Source of the DNA: Mesostigma viride
Lineage: Eukaryota; Streptophyta; Mesostigmatophyceae; Mesostigmatales; Mesostigmataceae
Assembly: GCA_009746045.1 (NCBI GenBank)
Contig: RPFO01000106.1
Location: forward strand, 52,501-116,500
DNA: 64,000 nucleotides
Direction of reading: 5' to 3'
Below, piece by piece: positions 12,701 to 24,960 of the stretch (the first letter of the stretch is position 1; each line of letters opens with the position of its first letter). The notes under the pieces are model-generated. The model saw nothing but the letters and a program-made list of their open reading frames with translations. It was not told where the DNA came from and searched no databases. A program made the position numbers and the translations under genes.

Positions 12701-13961
12701 TGAGCATAGCAGCCTGTGTCTCAGCTTGTGTGGGTGTCTGATCTAGTTCTTGCTGCTGCGTGGTGGTGAGGCGCCGTGGTATCGCCTGAAGGACTTGGTG
12801 GATAGCTTGAGGTGCTTGAGGGTGCGGTTTACTTCGGAATAGCTTCGTAAAATATTGATGACCGCTGTTTAGTATGGAATGGGTGTCGGTGTGGATGCCC
12901 TGGTCGTCGTGAATTTCAGTTATCAGCGTGTGTGTTCGTTGCTTCGGGAGGAGTGCAAAATATTCTTTATTCATTTTTTCCCCCGTTGTGTGCCACCAAA
13001 GGTTTTCCGCATCTATGGCGTTAGCGTGTCTTTCGTATCGTAGTTTGTCCAAGGCTAGCTGGGCTTGTTGCATTTTCGCCATGTCATAAGTAGTGAGTGT
13101 TTGCTTAAGTTGTAGACGATTGACAATACGTTCGTAACATCGGTATTCATGGCCTTTCTGTTGTCTAAGCTCAGCAGTGTATTTCTTAGAAAGTTGCAGT
13201 ACATGTTGTAGGCCGGCTTGCATCCATCGACAATGATCGGTATAGTGAGGGATGCTGGCCACCCACTCTCGCCAAAAAGCTTTTACTTGAGCCGTGAATG
13301 TTTGATCCCTCAATAAGTCTCGGTTGAAGCGGGGGATACCGGGTCCCCGCGTCGGTGGGGTGTGGTGCGTTAAGGTGATAATACAAGGGTAGTGGTCCGA
13401 AAGAGTGATAGAGCGATCTACCCTAGCATGACATACAAGGTCCGCCCAAGCGTGCGTGGCATAGATTCTGTCTAGACGGCGTGTGATGCGGTGACCGTCG
13501 CGTGTTGCAAGCCAAGTGTGGTCGTTGTCCCTGGAGCGCAGTAGGTCGTGTAGGTTAAGCTCTAGTAGCTGTTCGTGAAAGGGGTTTGTACGTGATTGAG
13601 GGTGCGCCGCCATGTCTAGATTGAAATCACCCATCAATATGACCTCCAGGCCGTGGGAAATAATGGCGTGGATCATCTGAAACATGTCTTTGAAAAAATT
13701 ATGTTGTTCAGCTGGGTCGGTTGGGGCGTAAATTGAAAGAAGGTACCCCTGCTTGCTACCCCAGGTGATGTGCTGTCGTACCCAGCGGCCTTGCCATTGA
13801 GCCGCCGCCGTATCTACCGGTTGGGACCAAGTGTGGCAGGTGAGGTGTGAGGAAGCCGTTTTACGGTATTGAATCAAAGCTGTGCCCCCCTGGGTTCCTC
13901 GCGCCCAGGCCCATCGACTCTCACTATTAGGAGCTAGTGCTCTCACTGCTTTGTTGTACAT
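9754..13961 (-). pseudogene. L1-like LINE ORF2 (endonuclease plus reverse transcriptase), 5' truncated and frameshifted
   Basis: Two overlapping minus-strand frames cover one polyprotein. The upstream part (13961 to about 12230) has the apurinic-endonuclease motifs MGDFNLD and LSDHYPC, then the first reverse transcriptase blocks (APGVDGIPVEFWRKFW, NYRPIRLLTVAYKIISKIL, FWDFKKAFDR with a catalytic Asp). The downstream part (about 12245 to 9754) continues with LPQGDCMSPLLF, the catalytic YVDDT box and a C-terminal zf-RVT-like Cys/His cluster (CLCNFPDETIEHRFLDC). The frame changes between the end of FGFG and HVTIGMIKSLSW, near a run of four Gs at about 12230-12245; one missing base explains it. 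The endonuclease lacks its N-terminal residues, ORF1 is absent, and no poly(A) tail is obvious below 9754. This is a dead copy unless the shift is a sequencing error. Confidence 0.9.
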
Positions 13962-14275
13962 GCACTATGCAGTCAGTAAGTCAGTCAGTCAGTCATAGTA
14001 GTACTCATAGTAGTTCTAGTACTAGGGAGGCTTGTGGCGGAACGCCGGCCGGAAGACCGGCTGACACCGCCAATTGTGGCGTAACCTGTACTAGAGTGAA
14101 CCTCAGGCACGGCCACCCTGTGGCGAAACGAAACTACAAAGTAGAACAGCACGGCCAAATTGTGGCTTCTTGGGTGCCCTGTCAAAGTGGGTGGCACCGC
14201 CACATTTTGCCAAAAAAAGTGCCACACCGCCACATTTGGCGGCATATCGCCACTAAAAAAAACACTGGTGATGGC

Positions 14276-15192
14276 ATGCTGTTCAGTGTCTTGGCCCGCG
14301 CCCGTTTCCAAATCTCTGCTGCCCATGTGCGCGGCGTGGGCAACAACAACAACAAGTCGACAACAACCACCACTGACAACCACTGACATATTCACGTCTC
14401 ACGAGCTCTCGCCTCTCACCGGGCACGGATTCGATGATGCGACCAGGATGCGACAGGTAATCTACTGTTTCGAGTGTCAGCCAATAGCCATTTAGTCAGC
14501 AAGGGAGTGTTTTTTTTCCAGTTCACCGTACGCCATCTCCCGAAGATTCCGCTCGCAGCATTACAAGGCCGGCCGCTGACAGCGCGCGAGAATTGGGAAA
14601 CATGCATTGGTCAGCACTGCGCTTAAAGATACATTCAAGCGTTCCAACGTTTGCGAGGGAATTTTCCCCAAGCATCCTGCAAGCATGGGGATTGGGGCGG
14701 GAGACACTGTAACCGGCGCGATATAGCAGATCGGGATAATTATCGCTCTGGCGCCTGGCTTTCCGACCGGTCCAATGCATCACGGTAACCCGCCATCTGA
14801 CGCCCGTCCCACAGCGAAATTTTTTGGTACGATATACTGAATTCGAGCTCAGCGCACCGTCCACCATAGCGTCACGAAAGTCTGCTGCCGAGGCGAATAA
14901 TCTGGTGCCCGGCTGGCGAGCAGATTACTGCGTCTTGCGGGGCAGGCGTGGTCGACTCCGATCGCTCTTTTTTATTTCGGAAGCGTAATAATTCCGACTT
15001 CCTATTCTATGGAACAGTGCGATCTCGTTGCATTTGGTAAATTACCGTGTCGAACTGTCTTGGCTTTTCGCATGTTCGATTAATGCGACGGACAACGGCA
15101 TTGGTCGGTCCTTCGACACAAATTGGACGCCATCGCCCTTGGCGGAGGTAACCGGATGGTTCATATGTGCCACCGATACGGGGTAAACCTCC
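14276..15192 (+). other. Upstream region of the U-box/pseudokinase gene
   Basis: No coding exon recognised. It probably holds the promoter and 5' untranslated region of the gene starting at 15193. A CAG-GTAATC sequence at about 14454-14462 resembles a splice donor and could end a non-coding first exon. No confident TATA box was identified. Confidence 0.3.
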
Positions 15193-18100
15193 ATGTCACC
15201 GGATCTGGAAGTGCGATTTGTCGAGAATGTAGGGCACAGCTCTCTGGATGCCAACTATTGCGGAGGGTCTGTCACCAGTGAAAAAGGAATAGGCAGCAAG
15301 GTGGCAGAGCTGGAGACGTTGGATGCCGATAAAATTTCGAGGTTAAGTACCTTCAATGGGGCCAGCGTGAAGCAGGCCAACCATCTGGAGAAGAAGCATT
15401 GCCGTGATGATAGAATGCCACCGAATGGGACGGCAAGCCCAAACGGCATCGACCCGGATTGCGCGCAAGAGATCTTGCCCGTCGCTGACCAGAATGGCGC
15501 ATGCAGCCCATTAGATGACGAGAGCGAGACGCATGCGTGGCAGGAAGAAGTGAGGAGGCGTGTACGGGAGGGACTCTCCCTGGCCGTCGCGTCTCCGATC
15601 TCTCCGCCAAAGTCCGCCACGCAATGCGCGGCCGTCACGTCCCCTCCCGCCTCGGCCCACAATGACAATGATGTTTCCGAGGAGGCCGCCGCATTGTCTT
15701 TCCGGCCCCTGTGGCCCATCTGTACCGGGCAGGGGGACCGCGTGCGTGTGGGCAGAGACATGCCCCTTCGAGGCGGCCTGTTGGGCTCCCCGCTCTCATC
15801 CCCGCGCGCCGGCTGGGGCGTCACCCAGGCCCTCTCCCCTCGCTTCGGGAACGCGGTGGGATCGCCGCTCGCATCGCCCAATCTCAAGAAAGGGGGCGTG
15901 TCATCCCCAGGGATCCTGTCCCCCCGCGGGAGCACCCTGGTCATGACCGTCTCCTCTGTCACCCTCAAGTCCCCCACTCCCGGCTCCCCCCAAGCGTGCG
16001 TGTCGCCCTCGCTCCCCAGCGCGTCCTCCGCCCCCCTCTTGGAGCTCTCGATCCGAACGAAAGCAGAACGGGGCAGCAACCACCCTGGCGCGGCCCCGGA
16101 CAGTCCCTGGAGCGACGCGGTCGAGAGCGATAACGGCGACCTGTCCCCAATGAACAGCGGGCCCCAGCCGGCCTCCAGCCCGGGACGGTCTGCGGACGAG
16201 AGCTCCCCCGGCGGGGGTGGCAGCGGTGGCCGGCGCGCGCGCCGCCGCCACATGCGTCGGCTGAAGAAGCACGGAAAGCTGGCCGCGCCGTCGCGCGACG
16301 CGCTCGAGGCTGCGATCGAGGAGCTGGAGGTGCAGGATTGGCCCGCGTGCTTCCTCTGCCCGCTCACCGGGGACGTGATGACCAACCCGTACATCACCCC
16401 TGACGGGACGAGCTACGAACGCGAGGCGATCGAGCGCCACGTGGCGGAGCACGGGACGCACCCGGCCACGGAGGACCCCTTATGCTGGCAGGAGCTGTAC
16501 CCGAACCGTGCCCTCAAGCAGGCCACGGAAGAGTACCTCGACGCGGCGCTCGCGGGACGGGGGTACCAGATCCCGTTTGCGCACCTGCAGCTGGGGCGGC
16601 GCGTGGCAGGATCCGTGGGGACCAGCAAGGAGGTGTTTGAGGGCCGGTGGCGGCGGTGGCGGGTCGCCGTCCTCTCCCTCCTGCCCTCCATGCGCCCTGC
16701 GGAGCCCGTCTCGTTTTTGGCGCGCCTGTGGCGGCACCCGCGGCTGCTGCGCGTGTACGCGGAGAGCGTGGACCCTGCCAGCCGGCGCCAGGTCATCGTG
16801 ACCGAGCTGTCCCCCTACGGCCCCCTGGACGCGCTCCTGCGTGAGAACAAGGGCCGGACGACACTGGCCGTGCGGCTGGAGTTAGTCCTCCAGATCGCGG
16901 ACGCCAGCGCTCAGCTCGCGGCGCTGGGACTCCACCATCGCCGCATGGCCGCGCGCAATGTGCTCGTGTTCGACTGGCACCCGTCACTCCCCTCCCGCGT
17001 CGCCGTCAAGGTCGCCGACTACGGCATCTCTCGCAAGTCGGCCCTGCTGGACGGGGGTGCGGTCGCGTGGGAGGTGTGCGCGTCCCCCCGTGTCTCGGCG
17101 TGCGTGAAGGAGGCTGTCGGGCGCGCGGTGGGCATGCGCCACATGCCCCCCGAGACGCTCGCCCTGGCCGAGGAGACATGGACCGAGAAGGCGTTTGTGT
17201 GGGCGTTTGCGGTGACGGCGTGGGAGGTGCTCGCGGAGGGGGCAGTCCCGTACGGGGAATCGATGGAGGACTCGGCGGTCGTGGCGTTTGTGTGTGAGGG
17301 CGGCCGCTTGCCTGCCCCGCCAGGGTGCCCGATGCCCCTGTACGAGGTGCTCCTGTCGTGCATGGCGTCGGACCCGAGCGACCGCCCCTCCTTTGCCGCG
17401 CTCCTGCCCGTGCTCACGCAGGTGTGTGCCGGCATCCAGCAGGAACAGGCTGCGGCCGCACTCGCTGCGGGCGGGGATAGCAATTCTCGGCTCGCCCGGC
17501 AGAGCTCCGGCTCGAGCGAGTCCAACAGCGGTCATGCCCGTGCGGCCGCTGGAATCAGAGGCGCAGCAACGGCGGGGGTTGCGGTGCCTGCCCCGGGGGG
17601 CCCCTCGGTCGGTGACACGGGCGCGCTGGATCTATTATTAAGCCTGTGCGAGAGTGAGGAGGAGAAGCTGACGCTGCGGGGGATCGGGTTGATGGTCGAT
17701 GGCGACTACAAGGGGGCGATGGATTCGCTGCTCCATGCGGTGAGCCGGTCCCTGATCACCGTGCACACAAAGGTGCCCGGGGCATCCGCGGTGGCTCTCC
17801 CTGGGCCGCCGCCCCCCTTGTCCAGGAGACAGAGGGTGCCTGGTCCACCTCTGCCCGGTCCCCCCGTGCCAACCCCTCCCATGACCCCTCCCCCCGTCGT
17901 CTCCCCATACCAGTCTCTAGCAGAGGCATCGGCGAATGAGACAGGCGTGACGTCTGACAGCAACGCTTCCTCGGGCGGGTGCCTGTCCCCCACGGATGCG
18001 AGCTCGCCCGGTTCGCAGGCGATGCTGGACGGGGCGGCCGTGGGTGGGGTCAATGGCGCCCGGCTGCTTTCCTTGAAATCGCCCCCCCCCCACACGGCCC

Positions 18101-21100
18101 CCTCCTTGTACCTGTCCCCGAGCCGCAGCAGCTCCCTCCCCAGCGCCCTCCAGGGACACCCTGCCAGGGCAGCCGCGCTCACGCTGGCGGCGCGGCGCAG
18201 CTTTGACGCGGGGTTGATCAGCAACCACATCCACAGTAGCAACAGCCACCGCAACGGCAACAGCAGCGAGTGTCTATCCAGCCCTGGAGGGCCCAGCGGC
18301 CGCGGAGGGTCTTCCCCCACGGCCACCCGGCTGCGGCTGAGCAGCTCTTCCGACACCGAGGTGGGCGCAGAGGGGTCCTCCGGGGGGGGGGGCGAGGTGT
18401 CAGCGAGGGGGGGTTCTGCGAATGGGGGCGGCAGGAGAGCGACATCTCTCTCCGGCCCGCCCATGCCCTCGGGCCGCAACCCCCGTAACATGCGCGGCGT
18501 GCCCGCCCCGCTGCTGGCACACTATTCGACGCCCTCGCTGCCGCTCTCCGGCAGCAGCTCCCCCGCGTACCTGCTCCCGCCACACGCACACGCGTTTACG
18601 CGCTCCCGATCAGGGTCCCAGGAGGCGCCCTGGACGAACCAGGGGGCCACGCCCAGGGGCGGCGGGGGTGGGATGGGGGGCGGAGGCAGCGCGGTCCACA
18701 GCCCTGTGAGTGGCAAACAGATCTCGGCGCCCTGCTCCCCGATCGTGCACCCCTCGAGCGGGAACTTTTTGCCTGCCTGCCTGCTCGGCCCACCGCTCGG
18801 CAGCCCACCGGGGCATTCCCCGGCCCGCACGGTGAGCGACGTGACCGCGCTGGCGTCCGGCGCGCGGGGCGCCGAGTCGCCCATCAGGGCACCAGGTGGC
18901 GGCGCCGTGGGCGACGGTCACGACGACGACGATGACGTGATAATTGAGGGGGATGTCGCAGAGGCCCCCGCTGGACGTAGTTCTGGGGAGAATCTGCGCA
19001 GGGCGCCACGTAGCTCTGCTGAGCGTCAGCTGAGGGCGCCGCCGGCGCTCCGGCACGCCGCAACGGCAAAGAATGTCAGCTCGGTCGACAACCTCGAGCC
19101 TGGTACGCGTCCCGGCAAGCCTTGTGACTCCACTCCGAAGAAGGCAGAGGAGGAGGAGGAGGAGGAGGAGGGTGAGGAGGAGGAGGAGGAGGAGGAGGAG
19201 GGTGAGGAGGAGGAGGAGGAGGAGGAGGAGGACGAGGAGGAGGGGGAGGGGGAGGAGGAGGAGGAAGAGGAGGAGGAGGAGGAGGATAGCAGCAGCGTCA
19301 GCAACGGGCACGCGGCCCATAGCACGGGACGGTGGGCGCACGGTGTGGCGTCCGGAAGCAGGAACGCAGGCGGCGGTGGCAGCGGCGGCAGCGATCGCCT
19401 GTTTGTGCCCGCGCTCATCGCCAAGGTGGCCCTGCTGGAGCGGTGCCCGTCCCTGGGGTCATGGCTGGACTCGGAGGAGGCGGTGGCGGCGGCCGAGGAG
19501 GGCTTCCATTCGAGCCATGGGGCGGTCTCGGCGTTCTACAAGGGGATGCTGTCGGCGCTGGGCATGCGGGGACTGAGCGAGAGCCGGCTCGGGGTCGAGC
19601 TGAGTTTCCAGTACAGCATGTGCGCGCAGCACCTCATGCGGAGCACCCAGATGGCGATGGCGCACCTTTTGTTTGCGGCACGCATGGGCCACGCGGCCGC
19701 GCAGCACGCGCTCTCGCTGTGCTACCAGCATGGGGACGGCGTGGAGGAGGACGTCTACTCGGCCATCAAGGTAAGGATGATGGTTTGTGGGTCAGTGGAT
19801 CGTTTGTTAGGAATGATTGTGGTTGTTTGTTTAGGAACCATGCATGGGCATAATGGTGATATCTAGGAAGGCATGTGCTCGGGCATTGGGGCAGCTTGGT
19901 AGGAATGTGTGTACTGGTTGTCAGGGTAGGATGATGTTTGTTGAATTTGTTGTGATTGCTATGATTGTGTTATGATGATTTTGATGGTGGTTGTGATTGC
20001 TCATGTGCCTTTCTTGGGAAGGCGCCGAGCATTCTCCGGAGGGCTTTTCAAATACGAACTTAATATTAAAAACACGTCATGGGACTTGGAATCGGTTGAT
20101 AAGGAGGCGCCCACCTTGGTAGGGACGTATTTTTTGCGCTGGTCTCCTTGATATCAAGCGAGCCAACCATTTATCGTCGGGACAGGCAGATTAGTAAACC
20201 AAATGCCGCCTAGTGCCGGACAACTAAGCATATGTGTAGTACTCCTACACACAGATCTCGAGTGATTTATCTAGTACCAAATCCGAAAGGCTTGCATCAC
20301 TCCCCGGACAGGAGAACTTTTGCGGATGACTGTAGGTGTAAGTTGGCGATGCCATGGTATCCGGAGACGTCCGTCCTATAGTCAGCAAAATTGGTGCGAG
20401 AGGTCCCCAGTTCGATTCCGGTCGGATTCATTTGCAGATCGCGTTTTCCGCGTTTTCCGCGGCCTGGCACTGAACGCAAAGGTTTTCACCTTTGCGGAGT
20501 GTCTGATCAGAATATGTGTACTGGGGCATACGTGCCCTCGGTTGTCAAGGTGGGGCCGTAGGGAGCCACTGCTTGACTGACAAGACGATGGCAAGAGATG
20601 GCATGCAGGCAGTGTACCGACACCGCTGTCCTTTGGATGGGTAGCCCTGCCAGAGTCTGACGATAGCTTTACACGCAAGGTTCTGAGAGTCCTTCTCCCA
20701 TTTGCCTCAAGCTCTCTGCATTCCCCCCGTGTGCCCCCGCTTCTTGCCTGAAACCTCTTTCCTGCCTCCCTTCCCCCCCACCCCCACCCCCACCCAAATA
20801 TCCACCAGTGGTGCTGCAAGGCGTCCGAGGGGGGCATCCCCGGCGCCATGTGCCACCTGGCGTCCTGCTACATGGCAGGCGAGGGCGTGGACATGGACAT
20901 GGCCGAGGGCTTCCGTCTGTACGAGCGGGCGGCGCAGATGGGTCTCGCCGAGGCGATGTTCCGGCTGGGCTCGTGCTACGACGTGGGCGAGGGGGTGGCG
21001 CAGGACCTGGGCAAGGCGTGGGAGTGGTACCTGCGCGCGGGGCTGCAGGGGCACCCGGACGCCATGTTCCGCGTCGGCTGCTGCCTGCACAATGGAGATG

Positions 21101-21144
21101 GGGTGGAGGCGGACGCAGTCAAGGCGGTGGAGTGGTACAGGTGC

Positions 21145-21193
<49 letters not shown>

Positions 21194-24078
21194 TTCTCTC
21201 TCTGTCTCTCTCTCTTTCTCTCTCACTCACCCACCCGCCCGCCCACCCAACCACCCAACCACCCACCCACCCACCCACCCGCCCACCCACCCGCCCACCC
21301 GCCCAACCAACCAACCAACCAACCAACCAACCAACCAACCAACCAACCAACCAACCAACCAACCAACCAACCAACCAACCAACCAACCAACCAACCAACC
21401 AACCAACCAACCAACCAACCAACCAACCAACCAACCAACCAACCAACCAACCAACCAACCAACCAACCAACCAACCCACCCACCACCCACCCACCCACCC
21501 ACCCACCCACCCACCCACCCACCCACCCACCCACCCACCCACCCACCCACCCACCCACCCACCCACCCACCCACCCACCCACCCACCCACCCACCCACCC
21601 ACCCACCCACCCACCCACCCACCCACCACCCACCCACCCACCCACCCACCCACCCACCCACCCACCCACCCACCCACCCACCCACCCACCCACCCACCCA
21701 CCCACCCACCCACCCACCACCCACCACCCACCCACCCACCCACCCACCCACCCACCCACCCACCCACCCACCCACCCACCCACCACCCACCCACCCACCC
21801 ACCCACCCACCCACCCACCCACCCACCCACCCACCCACCCACCCACCCACCCACCCACCCACCCACCCACCCACCCACCCACCCACCCACCCACCCACCC
21901 ACCCACCCACCCACCCACCCACCCACCCACCCACCCACCCACCCACCCACCCACCCACCCACCCACCCACCCACCCACCCACCCACCCACCCACCCACCC
22001 ACCCACCCACCCACCCACCCACCCACCCACCCACCCACCCACCCACCCACCCACCCACCCACCCACCCACCCACCCACCCACCCACCCACCCACCCACCC
22101 ACCCACCCACCCACCCACCCACCCACCCACCCACCCACCCACCCACCCACCCACCCACCCACCCACCCACCCACCCACCCACCCACCCACCCACCCACCC
22201 ACCCACCCACCCACCCACCCACCCACCCACCCACCCACCCACCCACCCACCCACCCACCCACCCACCCACCCACCCACCCACCCACCCACCCACCCACCC
22301 ACCCACCCACCCACCCACCCACCCACCCACCCACCCACCCACCCACCCACCCACCAACCAACCAACCAACCAACCAACCAACCAACCAACCAACCAACCA
22401 ACCAACCAACCAACCAACCAACCAACCAACCAACCAACCAACCAACCAACCAACCAACCAACTAACCAACCAACCAACCAACCAACCCACCATTGAAGGA
22501 AGCAGCAAATCACGCACACAAAAGGCCTCCCCAACAAACGCACTCAAACGCACTCACAGGACGACAATCATGGCCTTGCTATCCACCCGCCCGCCCACCC
22601 TGCGCAGGAAGGCGGCGCTGCAGGGCCATGCGGGCGCGCAGTGCAACCTGGGCTTGTGCTACCGCAAGGGCGACGGCGTGCCCTTGTCCCCCGAGGACGC
22701 GCTCTATTGGTTCACGGCCGCAGCCGACAGCGGCAACGCGGGCGCGATGGCCAACCTGGGCCTCTCGTATGTGCGCGGAGACGGCCTCCCCCTCGACATG
22801 CAGGCGGCGATCACCTGGTTCATGCGCGCGATCGAGCACGGCAGCGCGGTCGCCATGTTCCAGATGGGGCTCATCCTGGACAAGGGGGACGGCATCCGCA
22901 TGGACAAGGACGCCGCGCTCATGTGGATCAGGTAGGGCGGGATGGGGGCTATTTGGATGAATAAGGCGGGATGGGCGCGCTATAGGGAGTTTTGTGATGT
23001 GGATCAGGTATGGTTGGATGGGGGCGCTCGTGTGGGTAAGATAAGAACGGTACGTTTGTGGGTCAGGAACGGGCATTGCTCATGCGGATAAGGTACGGGC
23101 GTCAGTCATTGGATGAATAAGGCGGGGTGGGCGCGCTCATGGGATCCGATGGGTCACGAGGAAAACCGCCTATTTTTTTTTTCTTTTTCATGATTTGATT
23201 TTTTAAAAAATAGTATATATATAGCTGGGCGTTTGCTTTGGTTTGAGTGATTTCACTCTGCTGTAAGTAATTATATTTTTAAAATACATATATATATTTT
23301 CATGATCCACCCCTGTTTCAATTGGGGGTGACCTTGCGAAGGCTGTAGCATGCCTGCCACCTGTCAACCCTGTCATTGCCTAAGCTGCCTTGGGAAGGCA
23401 AAGCCGTTGTCAGGTAGAATTGTTCTGTGGGGATGCTAGGACGGGGCACTAACGTGGCTTAGGGACTTCGATTTTTTTCTTTTTTTATCTTATTTTAGCT
23501 AGACCTAGTGTCACAAGTAGGATGTCCGTGATAGCAGGTGTTGTCGGGTCACATAAAAGCTAGGGCGTCGGTGCTCTGGTCTCGCTGGCATAGGGATTCG
23601 CTGAACTCTCTCCGACGGCCTTTTCTTTCTTGCTTGCTGCTGCTTGATTTAACGAAGTATCATATCTGCGCGTTGTCGATGCTTTCCAAAACCATGTCTC
23701 CTGCCGCTGCGTTATTCTGTCCCTGCCAGGCGCGCGGCGAACGCCGGCCTCGCCGACGCCCAGTATGTGCTTGGCATGAAGCTGTTCAAGGGGATGCCCG
23801 CCCCCGATAAGAAGGCGGCGGTGCTCCTGTGGAAGATGGCGGCCGACCAGGGCCACCCGCAGGCATGCGCGATGCTGCAGTCCCTGTCCGGACCGCCCGT
23901 AGGCATGCCCCCGCCGCCGCCGATGGACGCGCGCGCTCGCTCGGCCGCCTCGACCCCTGAGAACAGCAATGGGTTTTCGGGGAAGGACGGGGTCCCGCCA
24001 CCTGGCAATGCCAAGGCACCGTCGCGCACTGGCGGGTTCCTGAGAACCGTCTCTGCCGTGTTCACGGGCAGGGGTTAA
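15193..24078 (+). CDS. U-box / pseudokinase / Sel1-repeat protein (four exons)
   Basis: Exons 15193-19770, 20809-21140, 22608-22931 and 23730-24078 join in phase with GT-AG borders to about 1860 residues. Residues 1-380 are Ser/Pro/Gly-rich and probably disordered. Residues 382-452 form a U-box ([20 protein letters not shown]), the fold that recruits ubiquitin-conjugating enzymes. Residues about 457-742 have a protein-kinase fold, but the VAxK lysine is Leu (VAVL, residue 494) and the HRD aspartate is Arg (HRRMAARN, residue 584); the DFG position is DYG (609-611). It should therefore be a pseudokinase. A long low-complexity linker follows, with an acidic Glu run (about 1318-1364). The C-terminus carries about seven or eight Sel1-like repeats (cores such as [15 protein letters not shown] and [16 protein letters not shown]), which are protein-binding helical hairpins. 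A scaffold-type E3 ligase is the likely role; the partner is unknown. The start is the first Met of a frame open through the gene. Confidence 0.85.
19144..19290 (+). repeat. GAG/GGA array encoding a poly-glutamate segment
   Basis: About 145 bp of GAG repeats with GGT and GAC interruptions lie inside exon 1 and stay in frame. They encode an acidic Glu-rich stretch between the pseudokinase and the Sel1 repeats. Length variation between alleles is expected. Confidence 0.9.
20372..20514 (+). mobile_element. tRNA-like SINE, copy 1 (in an intron)
   Basis: This stretch shares about 140 bp with 28389-28528. It has a D-arm-like TATAGTCAGC...TTGGT followed by an excellent pol III B box, AGTTCGATTCC, then a non-tRNA 3' part with two CGTTTTCCG units and a small hairpin (AAAGGTTTTCACCTTT). 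It lies in intron 1 of the U-box gene in the gene's sense direction. No target duplication is clear at this copy. Confidence 0.6.
21145..22490. repeat. Composite (GT)n-(CT)n-(CCAA)n-(CCCA)n-(CCAA)n array in U-box gene intron 2
   Basis: Intron 2 (21141-22607) is almost entirely repeat: GT (21145-21191), a CT-rich run to about 21228, CCAA (about 21304-21476), about 875 bp of CCCA with occasional phase slips (to about 22353), then CCAA again to about 22490. The template strand is (TGGG)n, a strong G-quadruplex former. The very long repetitive frames through it are not genes. Confidence 0.97.
22932..23150 (+). repeat. Decayed copies of the exon 3 donor junction in U-box gene intron 3
   Basis: Exon 3 ends CTCATGTGGATCAG followed by GTAGGGCGGGATGGG. 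Related copies follow: GATGTGGATCAGGTATGG (about 22998-23015), CTCGTGTGGGTAAG (about 23026-23040), TTTGTGGGTCAGGAACGG (about 23055-23072), CTCATGCGGATAAGGTACGG (about 23078-23097) and GCGCTCATGGGATC (about 23133-23147). Most keep a usable GT after AG. Confidence 0.65.
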
Positions 24079-24960
24079 ACCGACGGAGCACTCGAAGAAT
24101 TTGTGAAATCAGTGTTGTTAAGGTCTCCCGGGTGTCGGCACGAGGGGGTGGCTTACGCAGCAGAAAGCTGACCCTTAAGAGACGGGGCCTTGTTTTTTTT
24201 GTTCCCTTTTTTTTTTCTTTCTTATGGAATGCGGGCAAATGGGGTGCCGAGGGCGTTACGCTTGCATCCGTGGAAGCTGATTGGCGAGGGTGCATGCTCC
24301 GGATGTGTGGCGCTCACGCACGGCGACCCTTGTGTTGTGGGGACGCAGGCTGACGACGTGTTGGCTCGTCGGGCCCAGTTTGCGGCGGGCCTGGCAGTAT
24401 CCGTTTGGCTTGTCATACCGTTTGTATATTTATTTGTTCATGGCCTCTGTAACGTCTCACACTGGTATGTGTGGGGGGCAGCTACGGTTGTGCCATTTCC
24501 TGGCTATTATGACTACTGCCATAGAATGTAGTATGATGCATATATACTTATATAAATTATTAGAAGAGGATATAAGTTACTAGTAGTATATCGTTAGTTG
24601 TCGCCTCTGTCTGCTTGGTCAGTTCTGGAAAGCCGGGGACGGAAGCTTAAATGGGAGGGGGGAAAGGGGGGAAAACACATTCGGGAAGGGGCCTGTGTGA
24701 GAGAGTGGCTTTTAAGCCATGGGGTGGATGTTATTGGGGGACCCCATGGTTCCTGATTTGAGGACATTTAAGATTGCTCTTCATACCTCACGTTTCCAAG
24801 GGATTTTACATGTACCCCGCATGGTTATCCCTTGTTTATATACTTAATGTACATGTGCACTTGTAACCTTTTCGATATTTGGACATTTCTGCTTTTATAC
24901 TAACCTGTTGTCCTCTGAACCTAGCCGGGGCAAACCAGCAGATGTTTCTGCGCTCAACCT
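24079..24960. other. 3' region of the U-box gene and intergenic spacer
   Basis: No gene recognised. The first few hundred bases probably hold the 3' untranslated region of the gene ending at 24078. The stretch contains T-rich runs (about 24190-24222) and otherwise unremarkable sequence up to the retroelement 3' end near 24970. Confidence 0.35.

Larger units (their letters stand above)
9115..14267. mobile_element. Non-autonomous hAT-like element, copy 2, interrupted by a LINE
   Basis: The ends are the perfect inverted repeats CAGTGTTTTTTTTA (9115-9128) and TAAAAAAAACACTG (14254-14267), flanked by a perfect 8-bp duplication GTGATGGC at 9107-9114 and 14268-14275. Its left end (about 9145-9320) resembles 720-910 and its right end (about 14030-14260) resembles 1070-1305 of copy 1, including the dense GTGGC/GCCAC motifs and the shared stretch GCCAAATTGTGGC. 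Between these parts lies the LINE at about 9754-13961 and flanking DNA. This fits a LINE insertion into an element of the same family as 701-1310. No transposase is encoded. Confidence 0.75.

Noticed and set aside
15255-16397. Minus-strand frame of 380 codons opposite the U-box gene
   Set aside because: It is a shadow of GC-rich coding sequence; the plus strand has clear U-box and kinase-like motifs.
20385-20425. tRNA gene
   Set aside because: It has a B box and D-arm-like part but no complete cloverleaf; it is repeated with a target duplication, so it is called a SINE.
20702-22553. Frames of 400-700 codons of PPTH or GGWV repeats
   Set aside because: They read through the (CCCA)n/(CCAA)n intron array; the real exons at both ends use GT-AG sites within these frames.
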